Below, in pieces: positions 5,087 through 12,637 of a DNA stretch of 13,063 bases. The number at the start of each line of letters is the position of its first letter. Position 1 is the stretch's first letter. Below the pieces are notes generated by a model. That model was not told the origin of the DNA. It did no database searches and saw nothing but the letters and a program-made list of their open reading frames with translations. Source of the DNA: DASVBE01 sp036375995 (lineage in GTDB: Bacteria > Actinomycetota > Actinomycetes > Streptosporangiales > Streptosporangiaceae); contig DASVBE010000162.1 of NCBI GenBank assembly GCA_036375995.1, positions 1 through 13,063 on the forward strand, given 5' to 3'. The translations under genes were made by a program, and so were the position numbers.

Positions 5087-6298
5087 GTGACCCTGCCCGA
5101 CGACGGTTCGGCGCCCGCGAACCCGCCCGCCCGCCCGCTGGCCGGCCTGCAGGTCGTCGAGCTGGGCAGCTTCGTGGCCATCCCGTCCGCGGGACTGGCG
5201 CTGCGCCAGGCCGGCGCCCGGGTGATCCGGGTCGACCCGGTGGGCGGCGCGCCGGACGTGCGCCGCTGGCCGCTCGGCCGGGACGGCCGCAGCCTGTACT
5301 GGGCCGGGCTGAACCGCGGTAAGGAATCGGTGGAGCTCGACCTGGCCTCGGCCGCCGGGCAGGCCGCGCTGCGCGAGCTGGTCTGCGCGGGCGGTGCGGG
5401 CGGCGGGATCCTGCTCACGAACCTGGCCGCCAAGGCGTGGCTGGCCGACGACCTGCTCCGCCGGGACCGGCCGGACCTGATCTACGTGCAGGTGACCGGC
5501 CGGGCCGACGGCGGCCCGGCGGTCGACTACACGGTGAACGCCGCGTCCGGCCTCGCCTACGCGACCGGTCCCGAGGACGGGGCGGGCCCGGTCAACCAGG
5601 CGCTGCCCGCGTGGGACCTGCTGGCCGGCGGCCACGCCGCGTTCGCGGTGCTGGCCGCGGCCCGGCACCGGGCCGCCACCGGGGCGGGCACGTTCTGCCG
5701 GCTGCCGCTGGAGGACGTGGCCCTGTCCACCCTGACCACGCTCGGCTACCTGCCCGAGGCCCAGCTCACCGGGACCAGCCGCCCGCCGCAGGGCAACCAG
5801 CTGTACGGCACGTTCGGCGCGGCCATGCCGCTGGCCGACGGCAGCCAGGTGATGATCGTGGCGCTGACCGGCCGGCAGTGGCGGTCGCTGCTCGAGGTGA
5901 CCGGCACGGCGGCGGTGGTGGCCGCGCTGGAAACCGCGCTGGAGGCCGACTTCAGCGACGAAGGGCAGCGCTACCAGCACCGCAAGGTCCTGCTGGCGGT
6001 CATGCAGCCGTGGTTCGCGGCCCGGACCCCGGCGGAGGCCGCCGGGGCCCTGCGCGGCAGCCACGTGCTGTGGTCGCCGTTCCGGCACCTCGCCGAGGTG
6101 GCCGCGGACCTGACGTCGGCCGGCGACGGCGGCGCGGTATGGCCGGCCGAGGAGACCGGGTTCGGCCTGAACCTGGTCACCGAGGGCCCGGCCCGCCGGG
6201 ACAACCGCCGCCCGCCGCTGACCAGCGCCCCCCGCCTGGGCGAGCACACAGAGTCCGTCCTGGCCGAGCTAACGGCCGACCGCACCCTCCCCACCTGA
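5087..6298 (+). CDS. CaiB/BaiF (type III) CoA-transferase, resembling 2-methylfumaryl-CoA isomerase
   Basis: A 403-residue class III CoA-transferase. The N-terminal Rossmann-like part shows LAGLQVVELGSFVAIPSAG (18-36) and GARVIRVDPVGG (43-54). WAGLNRGKESVELDL (72-86), VDYTVN (146-151), LPAWDLLAGG (173-182, probable catalytic Asp177), RPPQGNQLYGTFG and LGEHTE near the end follow in order. As I remember it, the same string of motifs, including RWP...DG, WAGLN.GK, VDYTVN and LPAWD, marks the mesaconyl-C1-C4 CoA transferase (Mct) of the Chloroflexus 3-hydroxypropionate bicycle. That enzyme moves CoA intramolecularly between the carboxyls of 2-methylfumaryl-CoA. No other gene of that cycle is in the window, so the substrate here may differ. 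The start GTG 5087 has a good ribosome binding site; residues encoded upstream in this frame look non-coding. Family call is firm, Mct-like specificity moderate. Confidence 0.88.
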   Translation: MTLPDDGSAPANPPARPLAGLQVVELGSFVAIPSAGLALRQAGARVIRVDPVGGAPDVRRWPLGRDGRSLYWAGLNRGKESVELDLASAAGQAALRELVCAGGAGGGILLTNLAAKAWLADDLLRRDRPDLIYVQVTGRADGGPAVDYTVNAASGLAYATGPEDGAGPVNQALPAWDLLAGGHAAFAVLAAARHRAATGAGTFCRLPLEDVALSTLTTLGYLPEAQLTGTSRPPQGNQLYGTFGAAMPLADGSQVMIVALTGRQWRSLLEVTGTAAVVAALETALEADFSDEGQRYQHRKVLLAVMQPWFAARTPAEAAGALRGSHVLWSPFRHLAEVAADLTSAGDGGAVWPAEETGFGLNLVTEGPARRDNRRPPLTSAPRLGEHTESVLAELTADRTLPT

Positions 6299-6425
6299 CC
6301 CACCCGCCCCAAACCAAAGCAATCGATATTGCGTCGCTTAACTACGATGACCTGGCGCATGTGTTCCTCCTGGCTCTTCGCGCCCGGCCCGTGGCGGCGA
6401 CACGCCGTGCAATCCGGGATATCCG

Positions 6426-6439
6426 GGGCGGCGCCGCCC
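6426..6439. terminator. 14-bp perfect palindrome, possible terminator of the CoA-transferase gene
   Basis: GGGCGGC/GCCGCCC is a perfect inverted repeat with no loop spacer and no T-tract. It could be a hairpin end or a protein-binding site. Confidence 0.3.
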
Positions 6440-6452
6440 GCGCGGCATCATG

Positions 6453-6506
6453 GCCGTTGATGGCACTGCGTTGGTTGACGGCCCTGCCTTGTTTGCTGGC
6501 ACTGCG
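6453..6506 (+). repeat. Three degenerate 18-bp tandem repeats
   Basis: The units are GCCGTTGATGGCACTGCG, TTGGTTGACGGCCCTGCC and TTGTTTGCTGGCACTGCG. TGGCACTGCGTT recurs exactly at 6461-6472 and 6497-6508. Read from the ATG at 6450 they encode the hexapeptides VDGTAL, VDGPAL and FAGTAF, but that frame runs out of phase into sbcD and is probably not translated. Confidence 0.6.
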
Positions 6507-6570
6507 TTCCGGGCTGCCCGCCGCCCCGGCCCCCCAAACAGCCGCCCGCTGCTGCCGTTAAGGGCCGCTG

Positions 6571-7734
6571 ATGAGGATCCTGCACACCTCGGACTGGCAC
6601 CTGGGCCGAACCCTGCACGGCGAGAGCCTGCTCGGGCATCAGGCCGGTTTCGCCCGCTGGCTGCTGGACCAGGCCGCCCGCCACCAGGTGGACGCGGTGA
6701 TCGTGGCCGGCGACGTGTACGACCGGGCCGTGCCGCCGCCGGACGCGGTCACGATCCTGGACCAGACCCTGTCCGGCTTCGCCGAGGCGGCCATCCCGGT
6801 GCTGCTGACCAGCGGCAACCATGACTCGGCGATCCGGCTCGGGTTCGGCCGGCGGCTCAGCGAGCGGGCCGGCATCCACCTGCGCACGTCGCTGGCCGAC
6901 CTGGCCCGGCCGCTCGTGGTCACCGACGAGCACGGCCCGGCCGGCCTGTACGGCATCCCCTACCTGCTGCCGGACGCGGTCATGGCCGATCTCGGCGCGG
7001 ACCGGTCGCACCAGGCCGTGCTGGCCGCCGCCGCGGACCGGATCCGGGCCGACGCCCGCGAGCGGGGCCTGGACCGGGTGGTGGTGGCCGCGCACGCGTT
7101 CGTCACCGGCGCCGAGCAGTCGCCGTCCGAGCGGGACATCCGGGTCGGCGGCATCGGCGACGCGCCCGCCTCGGTGTTCGCCGGCTTCAGCTACGCCGCG
7201 CTCGGCCACCTGCACGGGCCGCAGGCGGTGCCCGCGCCGGGCGGCACGGTGGCCAGGTACAGCGGGTCGCCGCTGGCGTTCTCGTTCGGCGAGGCCCGCC
7301 AGCGCAAGTCGGTCACGCTCGTGGAGCTGGACGGGGCCGGCCAGGTCGCCGTGACGCTGCTGGCCGCCCCGGTGCCGCGGCCGCTGGCCGAGGTGCGCGG
7401 CACGCTGGACGGCCTGCTGGCGCGGGCCCGCGGAGACCTGGCCGGGCTGGCCGGCGCGTGGGTCAAGGCCGTGCTCACCGACCAGGTCAGGCCGTCCGCG
7501 CCGATGGAGCGGCTGCGCGAGCACTGGCCGCACACGCTGGTGCTGGACTTCGCGCCCGAGGGCGGCCTGCCCGGAGCCGACGCCGACCTGGCCCGGGTGG
7601 CCGAGGCCAGCGACCCCGCGGAGATCTGCGCGATGTTCGTGGAGTACGCCAGCGGCGGCCCGCCCGACCAGGCCCAGCGGGCCGAGCTGCGCGACGTCAC
7701 CGAGACCGTGCGACGGGCCGAGGCGGCGGCCTGA
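6571..7734 (+). CDS. sbcD: Exonuclease SbcD, Mre11-like nuclease subunit
   Basis: A 387-residue calcineurin-like metallophosphoesterase. The metal-binding motifs appear in order: DWHLG (Asp8, His10), GDVYD (Asp48), GNHD (82-85), AAHAF (His175) and GHLHGPQ (His213, His215). SGSPLAFSFGE (231-241) is typical of SbcD, and the capping domain follows to the C-terminus. SbcD provides the Mn2+-dependent nuclease of the SbcCD complex, which opens hairpins and trims blocked double-strand ends. AAGGG at 6560-6564 lies six bases before the ATG. The stop overlaps the sbcC start by one base (TGATG), so the two subunits are probably made together. All catalytic residues are present. Confidence 0.96.
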   Translation: MRILHTSDWHLGRTLHGESLLGHQAGFARWLLDQAARHQVDAVIVAGDVYDRAVPPPDAVTILDQTLSGFAEAAIPVLLTSGNHDSAIRLGFGRRLSERAGIHLRTSLADLARPLVVTDEHGPAGLYGIPYLLPDAVMADLGADRSHQAVLAAAADRIRADARERGLDRVVVAAHAFVTGAEQSPSERDIRVGGIGDAPASVFAGFSYAALGHLHGPQAVPAPGGTVARYSGSPLAFSFGEARQRKSVTLVELDGAGQVAVTLLAAPVPRPLAEVRGTLDGLLARARGDLAGLAGAWVKAVLTDQVRPSAPMERLREHWPHTLVLDFAPEGGLPGADADLARVAEASDPAEICAMFVEYASGGPPDQAQRAELRDVTETVRRAEAAA

Positions 7735-10700
7735 TGCGACTGCACTTCCTCGAGCTCACCGCTTTCGGGCCGTACGCTACTGCGCAGCGGATTGACTTCA
7801 CCCAGGTCACCCGCAGCGGCCTGGTCCTGCTCGAGGGGCCAACCGGGGCGGGCAAGACGACGATCCTGGATGCGATCACGTTCGCCCTGTACGGCGGCCT
7901 GGCCGGGGACGGGGCCGGGCACGACCGGCTGCACTCGGACTTCGCGGGCCCGGACGACGAGCCGTCGGTCCGGCTGGAGTTCTCCATGGCCGGGGTGCGC
8001 TACCAGGTCAGCCGGGTGCCCGAGCACGAGCGCAGGAAGAAGCGCGGCGACGGCTTCACCCGGCAGGCGTCCTCGGTCCACCTGCAGCGCCGGGCTGGCG
8101 ACCGGTGGGAGAGCCTGTCGTCCAGCAAGGCCGAGGCGGGCGAGCTGATCAGCGAGATCGTCGGGCTCAACCGGGATCAGTTCACCCAGGTCATGCTCCT
8201 GCCGCAGGGCGAGTTCGCGAAGTTCCTGCGGTGCGGCGACGACGAGCGGCGGGCCGTGCTGACCCGGCTGTTCGGCACTCAGCTCTATGACCGGATCACC
8301 GACGAGCTCGACCGGCGCCGGGCCGCCGCGATCCGGGAGCGCGCGGAGGGCCAGGACCAGATCACCCGGGCGGTGTCGGCCGCGGCCGAGGCCGCCGGGC
8401 TGGACCCGGCCGCGGCGGCCGGGCTGGCCGGGCTGACCCGCGCCGACCGGGCGGTCCGGCTCAAGGATCTGGCCGAGGAACTGGCCGCGGAGCACCGGGT
8501 CCAGGCCGAGGCGCTGGAAATTGTGACGGCCGACCGGAAGGCGGCGGAGACCGCGGACGAGCGGGCCCGCCAGCAGGCCGTGCTGATGGGCCGGCTCACC
8601 AGCGCGCTGGCCGCGCTGGCCGGGCACGAGCAGACCCGGGCCGGGCACGAGGAGCGGGCGGCCCGGCTGGCCCGCGCCCGCCAGGCCGAGCCGGTCCGGC
8701 CGCTGCTCGCCGAGCTGGCCAGCCGGTCCGCGGCGGCCGCTGAGGCCCGCGCCCGCCTGGCTGAGCTGCCCGGCGACGAGCCGGATGGGCCGTTGGCCGG
8801 CGCGGACGGGCCGACGGCGGCCGCGCAGGCGGAGCTTCCCGGGCTGGGGTCCGGCGCGGGCGAGGCCGGCGAGGCGGCGGCGCTGGCCGGGCGGGCCCGG
8901 CGGGCGGCTGCGCGGGCCGAGGCGGCCGAGCGGGACGCGGCCGGGCTGGCGCACCTGGTGCAGGCCGAGGCGGGGCTGCCGGAGCAGCGGGACGCGGCCG
9001 GGCGGGCCGAGGCGGCGGCCGCGCAGGCCGAGGCGGCCGCCGCGGACCTGGACGCCCGGTCCCGCGCCCTGCCCGAGCAGATCGGCGGTATCGAGGCCCG
9101 GCTGGCGGAACTGCGGCCCCGGGCCAGCGCGGTGGAGGCGCTGACCGCACAGCACGAGGCGGCGGGGAAGCGGCAGGCCGCGGCGGCCCAGCTGGCCGGT
9201 CTCGGGCCCCTGCTCACCGCGGCGGGGGACGCCGCGCGGCGGGCGGTGGACGAGCACCAGGCGGCGACCGGCCGGTTCCAGGAGATGATGGCGGCGCGGC
9301 TGGCCGGGATGGCGGCGGAGCTGGCCGCCGGGCTGAAGGACGGCGGCGCGTGCCCGGTGTGCGGGTCCGCCGAGCACCCGGCGCCGGCCGCCCCGCGGGA
9401 CGGGGCGGTGACCGAGGCGGACCTGGCCGCGGCGCAGCAGGACGTGGCCGCCGCCGAGGGGTCCCGCCGGGACCGCGAGACGCAGCGGGACCGGCTGGCC
9501 AGCGAGGTCGCGGTGGCCACGGCCGCGGCCGAGGGGCGGGACGAGGCGGCCGCCGCCGCGGAGGTAGCCGGGCTGGCCGCGGAGATCGGCGCCGCACGGG
9601 AAGCGGCGGCAGAGGCAGGCCGGCTGGAGCCGGAGCTGGCCGCGCTGCGGGCCGAGCACGACCAGGTCAGCGCCGGGCTGGTGGCCGCGGCCAGCCAGGC
9701 CGCCGCGGCCCGGCAGCAGGCCAGCGCCGCTGCGGCGGAAGTGGCGGAGCTGGCCGGCCGTCTGGGCGAGGCGGCGGCCGGGTATGCGTCGGTGGCCGGG
9801 CGGCAGGACGCGCTGGCCGAGGCGGCGGCCGGGGACCGGGCGCGGGCGGCGGCCCTGGACCAGCTGGCCGGGGCGGTGGCCGAGGAAGCCGGGGCCCGGG
9901 AGCGGGCTAGCCGGGAGGCCCGCGCCAGCGGCTTCGCCGTCCTGGAGGAGGCCCGGGCGGCAAATCTCGTAACCAGTCAGCAAGAAGATCTGCAGCAGCA
10001 GGTGGCGGCCTGGGATCGCACGCTGGCTGCGCTGACCGCGGCGGCGCGGGCGCCGGACCTGGCTGGCCTGGACCCGGCGGCCGCGGACGGCACGCGGGAC
10101 CGGGCGCAGGCGGCCGCCGCGGCGCGGGACCGGGCGGTGGACGCGGAGGCCAGCGTCCGCGCCGCGTATGAGCTGCTGGACAGCCGGCGGCAGCGGTTCG
10201 CGGAGCGTCACGGCGATCTGCAGGCCGCCGAGGACGGGGCGGATCTGCTGGCCGAGCGGACCGAGACCGTGATCCGGCTGGCCGCGCTGGCCAAGGGCAT
10301 GGACGGGCACCGGCGGGTGGCGCTGACCACGTACGTGCTGCGGCACTGGTTCGGGCAGGTGGTGGCCGCGGCGAACGTCCGGCTGGCGGTGATGTCGTCC
10401 GGCCGGTATCAGCTGCGGCGCAGTGACGAGGGGGAGAACCGGCGGCAGCGGGCCGGGCTGACGCTGTCCGTGATCGACCGGCACACCGGCGAGGAGCGCA
10501 GCCCCAAGTCGCTGTCCGGCGGCGAGACGTTCTACACGTCGCTGGCCCTGGCGCTGGGCCTGGCCGACGTGGTGCGGGCCGAGGCCGGGGGCGTGGACCT
10601 GGACACGCTGTTCATCGACGAGGGATTCGGGTCGCTGGACCCGGACACGCTGGACCAGGTTCTCGGGGTGATCGACGAGCTGCGGGACCGGGGGCGCGTG

Positions 10701-10805
10701 GTGGGCATCGTCAGCCACGTAGCCGACCTGAAGGACCGGATCGCCGAGAGGATCGAGGTGCGCCGCTGCCCGGACGGGTCGTCGGCGGTGCGGGTGGTCG
10801 CCTAG
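7734..10805 (+). CDS. sbcC: Exonuclease SbcC, Rad50-like ATPase subunit
   Basis: A 1023-residue SMC-type ATPase of normal family length. The N-terminal half-domain carries Walker A GPTGAGKT (35-42) and the Q-loop region LLPQGEFAKFL. Two long Ala/Glu/Arg-rich coiled-coil arms flank a zinc hook CPVC (540-543), where two SbcC molecules join through one zinc ion. The C-terminal half-domain carries signature LSGGE (927-931), Walker B LFIDE (959-963, catalytic Glu963), a D-loop and the switch His995 in VSHVADL. ATP binding closes the head dimer and gates SbcD. The ATG at 7734 shares one base with the sbcD stop; the frame is open 92 codons further upstream, but that lies inside sbcD. The coiled coil is extremely Ala-rich, in line with the base composition. 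The stop interlocks with that of the convergent reductase gene. Confidence 0.96.
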   Translation: MRLHFLELTAFGPYATAQRIDFTQVTRSGLVLLEGPTGAGKTTILDAITFALYGGLAGDGAGHDRLHSDFAGPDDEPSVRLEFSMAGVRYQVSRVPEHERRKKRGDGFTRQASSVHLQRRAGDRWESLSSSKAEAGELISEIVGLNRDQFTQVMLLPQGEFAKFLRCGDDERRAVLTRLFGTQLYDRITDELDRRRAAAIRERAEGQDQITRAVSAAAEAAGLDPAAAAGLAGLTRADRAVRLKDLAEELAAEHRVQAEALEIVTADRKAAETADERARQQAVLMGRLTSALAALAGHEQTRAGHEERAARLARARQAEPVRPLLAELASRSAAAAEARARLAELPGDEPDGPLAGADGPTAAAQAELPGLGSGAGEAGEAAALAGRARRAAARAEAAERDAAGLAHLVQAEAGLPEQRDAAGRAEAAAAQAEAAAADLDARSRALPEQIGGIEARLAELRPRASAVEALTAQHEAAGKRQAAAAQLAGLGPLLTAAGDAARRAVDEHQAATGRFQEMMAARLAGMAAELAAGLKDGGACPVCGSAEHPAPAAPRDGAVTEADLAAAQQDVAAAEGSRRDRETQRDRLASEVAVATAAAEGRDEAAAAAEVAGLAAEIGAAREAAAEAGRLEPELAALRAEHDQVSAGLVAAASQAAAARQQASAAAAEVAELAGRLGEAAAGYASVAGRQDALAEAAAGDRARAAALDQLAGAVAEEAGARERASREARASGFAVLEEARAANLVTSQQEDLQQQVAAWDRTLAALTAAARAPDLAGLDPAAADGTRDRAQAAAAARDRAVDAEASVRAAYELLDSRRQRFAERHGDLQAAEDGADLLAERTETVIRLAALAKGMDGHRRVALTTYVLRHWFGQVVAAANVRLAVMSSGRYQLRRSDEGENRRQRAGLTLSVIDRHTGEERSPKSLSGGETFYTSLALALGLADVVRAEAGGVDLDTLFIDEGFGSLDPDTLDQVLGVIDELRDRGRVVGIVSHVADLKDRIAERIEVRRCPDGSSAVRVVA
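10802..10805. other. CTAG shared by the stop codons of sbcC and the reductase gene
   Basis: The sbcC stop TAG is 10803-10805 and the minus-strand reductase stop TAG is 10804-10802, the same interlock as at 3676-3679. Confidence 0.95.
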
Positions 10806-11506
10806 CCGGGGCCGCTGGTCCCCCGGGCGGCGAGGCGGTAGCGGAGCAGGGCCACGTCGCCGAGCTGCTCGGTGCTTTCCAGGTGCATCCGGTGGGCGGC
10901 GTCGTGCGGATACCGGCCGGGGCCGACCAGGCGGGGTGCGGTGGGGTCGCCGACGAAGACCGGGGCTACCACCAGGTGGAGCTCGTCGGCCAGGCCGGCC
11001 TGGAGGAACTGCGTGTGCACCGTGCCGCCACCCTCGACCAGCAGACGGCGCACGCCGCGCCCGGCCAGGTCGGCCAGCACCAGCGGGAGGCTCAGCGGGT
11101 CGCCTGCCTCCAGCACGGAGGCGGCCCCGGCCAGCCGCGCGGCCGCCTCGCCGGCCGCGCTGTCCGGCACGTAGACCAGCACGGTCTCGCTGGGGGCCGA
11201 GCGGGCGAAGAAACGGGCCGCCGGGTCGAGGTCGCCGGAGCGGGTGATCGTAACGCGGACCGGGTCGGCCAGCTCGCCACGGGCCTGCCGGGCTTCCCGC
11301 CGGGCGGCGGAGCGGACCCGCAGCCAGGGGTTGTCCCGGCGGATCGTGGTCGCGCCGACGAGGATCGCGTCGGCGTTCGCGCGGACCTCGTCGACCCGGT
11401 CCAGGTCCGCGTCGCTGGACAGGATGAGGCGCTGGTGCGTGGAGTCGTCCAGGTAGCCGTCGACTGACATCGCCGCCGACAGCAGCACGTACGGGCGATC
11501 AGCCAC
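10802..11506 (-). CDS. RibD C-terminal domain (pyrimidine/dihydrofolate reductase-like) protein
   Basis: A 234-residue stand-alone reductase domain of the RibD_C/DHFR-like fold. Family blocks are AAMSVDGYLDD (11-21), GATTIRRDNP (51-60), LLVEGGGTVHTQFL (155-168) and ADELHLVVAPVFVGD (173-187). In riboflavin synthesis this fold reduces the ribosylamino-pyrimidine intermediate with NADPH. Here there is no deaminase domain and no other rib gene nearby, so it may be a paralogue with another substrate. I choose GTG 11506, which starts VADRPYVLLSAAMSVDG; the Met at residue 13 is a conserved internal residue, and the open frame upstream (to 11743) crosses the divergent dinB gene. There is no good Shine-Dalgarno site; a TACGAT box seven bases upstream suggests leaderless expression. 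Confidence 0.88.
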   Translation of the reverse strand: MADRPYVLLSAAMSVDGYLDDSTHQRLILSSDADLDRVDEVRANADAILVGATTIRRDNPWLRVRSAARREARQARGELADPVRVTITRSGDLDPAARFFARSAPSETVLVYVPDSAAGEAAARLAGAASVLEAGDPLSLPLVLADLAGRGVRRLLVEGGGTVHTQFLQAGLADELHLVVAPVFVGDPTAPRLVGPGRYPHDAAHRMHLESTEQLGDVALLRYRLAARGTSGPG

Positions 11507-11513
11507 GGCGCCT

Positions 11514-11519
11514 ATCGTA
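11514..11519 (-). promoter_or_regulatory. Possible -10 box for a leaderless reductase transcript
   Basis: TACGAT on the minus strand fits the actinobacterial -10 pattern TAnnnT and ends seven bases before the GTG at 11506, so transcription would begin at or next to the start codon. No convincing -35 is seen. Confidence 0.4.
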
Positions 11520-11606
11520 AGCCCGCCGTGCCTGCGTCCGGCCTCGGGTCGCTGACCTGCGAGGATGTCACGGTTAGGGGTGTGCTGCGGCGGTGAGACT
11601 GCTTTG

Positions 11607-12635
11607 GTGACCAGCTGGGTGCTGCACGTCGACCTCGACCAGTTCATCGCGGCCGTCGAGGTGCTGCGGCGTCCGGAGCTGCGCGGCAAGCCGGTGGTGG
11701 TGGGCGGCGACGGCGACCCGGGCAAGCGGGGCGTGGTCAGCACGGCGTCCTATGCGGCCCGCGAGTACGGCGTGCACTCCGGCCAGCCGCTGCGCACGGC
11801 ACGCCGGCTGTGCCCGGACGCGGTCTTCCTGGCCGTGGACCGGGCGGCGTACGAGGCGGCGTCGGCGCAGGTCATGGACGTGCTGCGGGAGTCCGGCGCG
11901 GTCGTCGAGGTGATGGGGTGGGACGAGGCGTTCCTGCAGGTGGAGACGGACGACCCGGAGGCGTTTGCCCGGCTCCTGGCGGAGCGGGTGCGGGAGCGGA
12001 CCCAGCTGGACTGCTCGGTCGGCATCGGGGAGAACAAGCTGCAGGCCAAGCTGGCCACCGGGTTCGGCAAGCCGGCCGGGGTGTTCCGGCTGACCTCGGC
12101 GAACTGGGACGAGGTCATGGGCGGGCGGCCGACCGATGCGCTGTGGGGGATCGGCGCGAAGACGGCGGCCAAGCTCGCGGCGCTGGGCATCGGGACGGTG
12201 CGTGAGCTGGCTGTGGCTGACCCTGCGGGGCTGGCCGCGCGGTTCGGCCCGGCGACCGGGCCGTGGCTGGCCGGGCTCGCCCGCGGCGAAGGCAGTTCGG
12301 CGGTGGACGCGGAACCGTGGGTGGCACGGTCGCGCAGCAAGGAGACGACCTTCCAGCGCGACCTGGCCGACTGGGATCAGGTCGAGGCCGCGGTCGCCGA
12401 GGTGGCGCGGCAGCTGGCGGGGGAGCTGGCGGCTGAGAGGTGGCTGGTGGCCCGGGTCGTGGTCAAGATCCGTTACGTGCCGTTCTTCACGAAGACCCAC
12501 GGGGTCACGCTGGGGGAGCCGGGGCGGGCGGCGGAGGTGGTCGAGCCGGGAGCCGCGGCGGCGCTGGCGCTGTTCACCGACCACCGCCCGGTCCGCCTGG
12601 TCGGCGTCCGGGCCGAGTTCGCCCGCCGCCGCTGA
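11607..12635 (+). CDS. dinB: Y-family DNA polymerase IV, DinB2-like
   Basis: A 342-residue translesion polymerase. The palm begins HVDLDQFIAAVE (7-18) with metal ligand Asp9; the second acidic pair is Asp106-Glu107 in VMGWDEAFL. Finger residues lie in STASYAAREYGVHSG (45-59), a helix-hairpin-helix thumb in DALWGIGAKTAAKLAALGI (177-195), and the little finger from about 235. It copies damaged templates without proofreading. The sequence looks most like mycobacterial DinB2 (DinP), with Ile14 where typical DinB has the steric-gate Phe. The protein ends VRAEFARRR right after the little finger, with no visible QxxLxL beta-clamp motif. I choose GTG 11607 because homologues start just before WVLHVDLDQF; the ATG at 11565 has its purine-rich stretch too close. 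No LexA box (GAAC-N4-GTTC) is visible upstream. It diverges from the reductase gene, about 100 bp apart. Confidence 0.93.
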   Translation: MTSWVLHVDLDQFIAAVEVLRRPELRGKPVVVGGDGDPGKRGVVSTASYAAREYGVHSGQPLRTARRLCPDAVFLAVDRAAYEAASAQVMDVLRESGAVVEVMGWDEAFLQVETDDPEAFARLLAERVRERTQLDCSVGIGENKLQAKLATGFGKPAGVFRLTSANWDEVMGGRPTDALWGIGAKTAAKLAALGIGTVRELAVADPAGLAARFGPATGPWLAGLARGEGSSAVDAEPWVARSRSKETTFQRDLADWDQVEAAVAEVARQLAGELAAERWLVARVVVKIRYVPFFTKTHGVTLGEPGRAAEVVEPGAAAALALFTDHRPVRLVGVRAEFARRR

Positions 12636-12637
12636 AG

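Larger units (their letters stand above)
6299..6570. promoter_or_regulatory. Non-coding stretch upstream of sbcD
   Basis: The stretch opens with an AT-rich patch (6311-6349) unusual for this genome. It contains GCAAT-N4-ATTGC (6319-6332), a possible operator, and TACGAT (6343-6348), a plausible -10 box without a clear -35. A perfect 14-bp palindrome GGGCGGCGCCGCCC lies at 6426-6439 and may terminate the CoA-transferase transcript. Degenerate 18-bp repeats follow at 6453-6506. A 33-codon open frame (6460-6561, MALRWLTALPCLLALR...) has no good ribosome binding site, and I do not call it a gene. Confidence 0.4.

Noticed and set aside
4750..5433. N-terminal extension of the desaturase frame up to 5433
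   Set aside because: The extra 228 residues are Arg/Pro/Ser-rich, run into the divergent CoA-transferase gene and have no desaturase similarity; ATG 4749 has its own ribosome binding site.
4901..6247. Minus-strand open frame (448 codons) opposite the CoA-transferase
   Set aside because: Low-complexity shadow frame; the plus strand carries the CaiB/BaiF motifs and a ribosome binding site.
6460..6561. 33-codon small hydrophobic ORF (MALRWLTALPCLLALR...)
   Set aside because: No convincing ribosome binding site, and its repetitive sequence is explained by the underlying 18-bp repeats.
7191..10718. Very long minus-strand open frame (1175 codons) opposite sbcD/sbcC
   Set aside because: It is antisense to two genes with full motif sets and encodes low-complexity Arg/Gly/Pro/Leu-rich text with no domain; it results from high GC and the Ala-rich coiled coil.
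11565..11606. ATG start 14 codons upstream of the chosen dinB start
   Set aside because: The purine stretch is directly against the ATG, and the extra residues are absent from remembered DinB2 N-termini.
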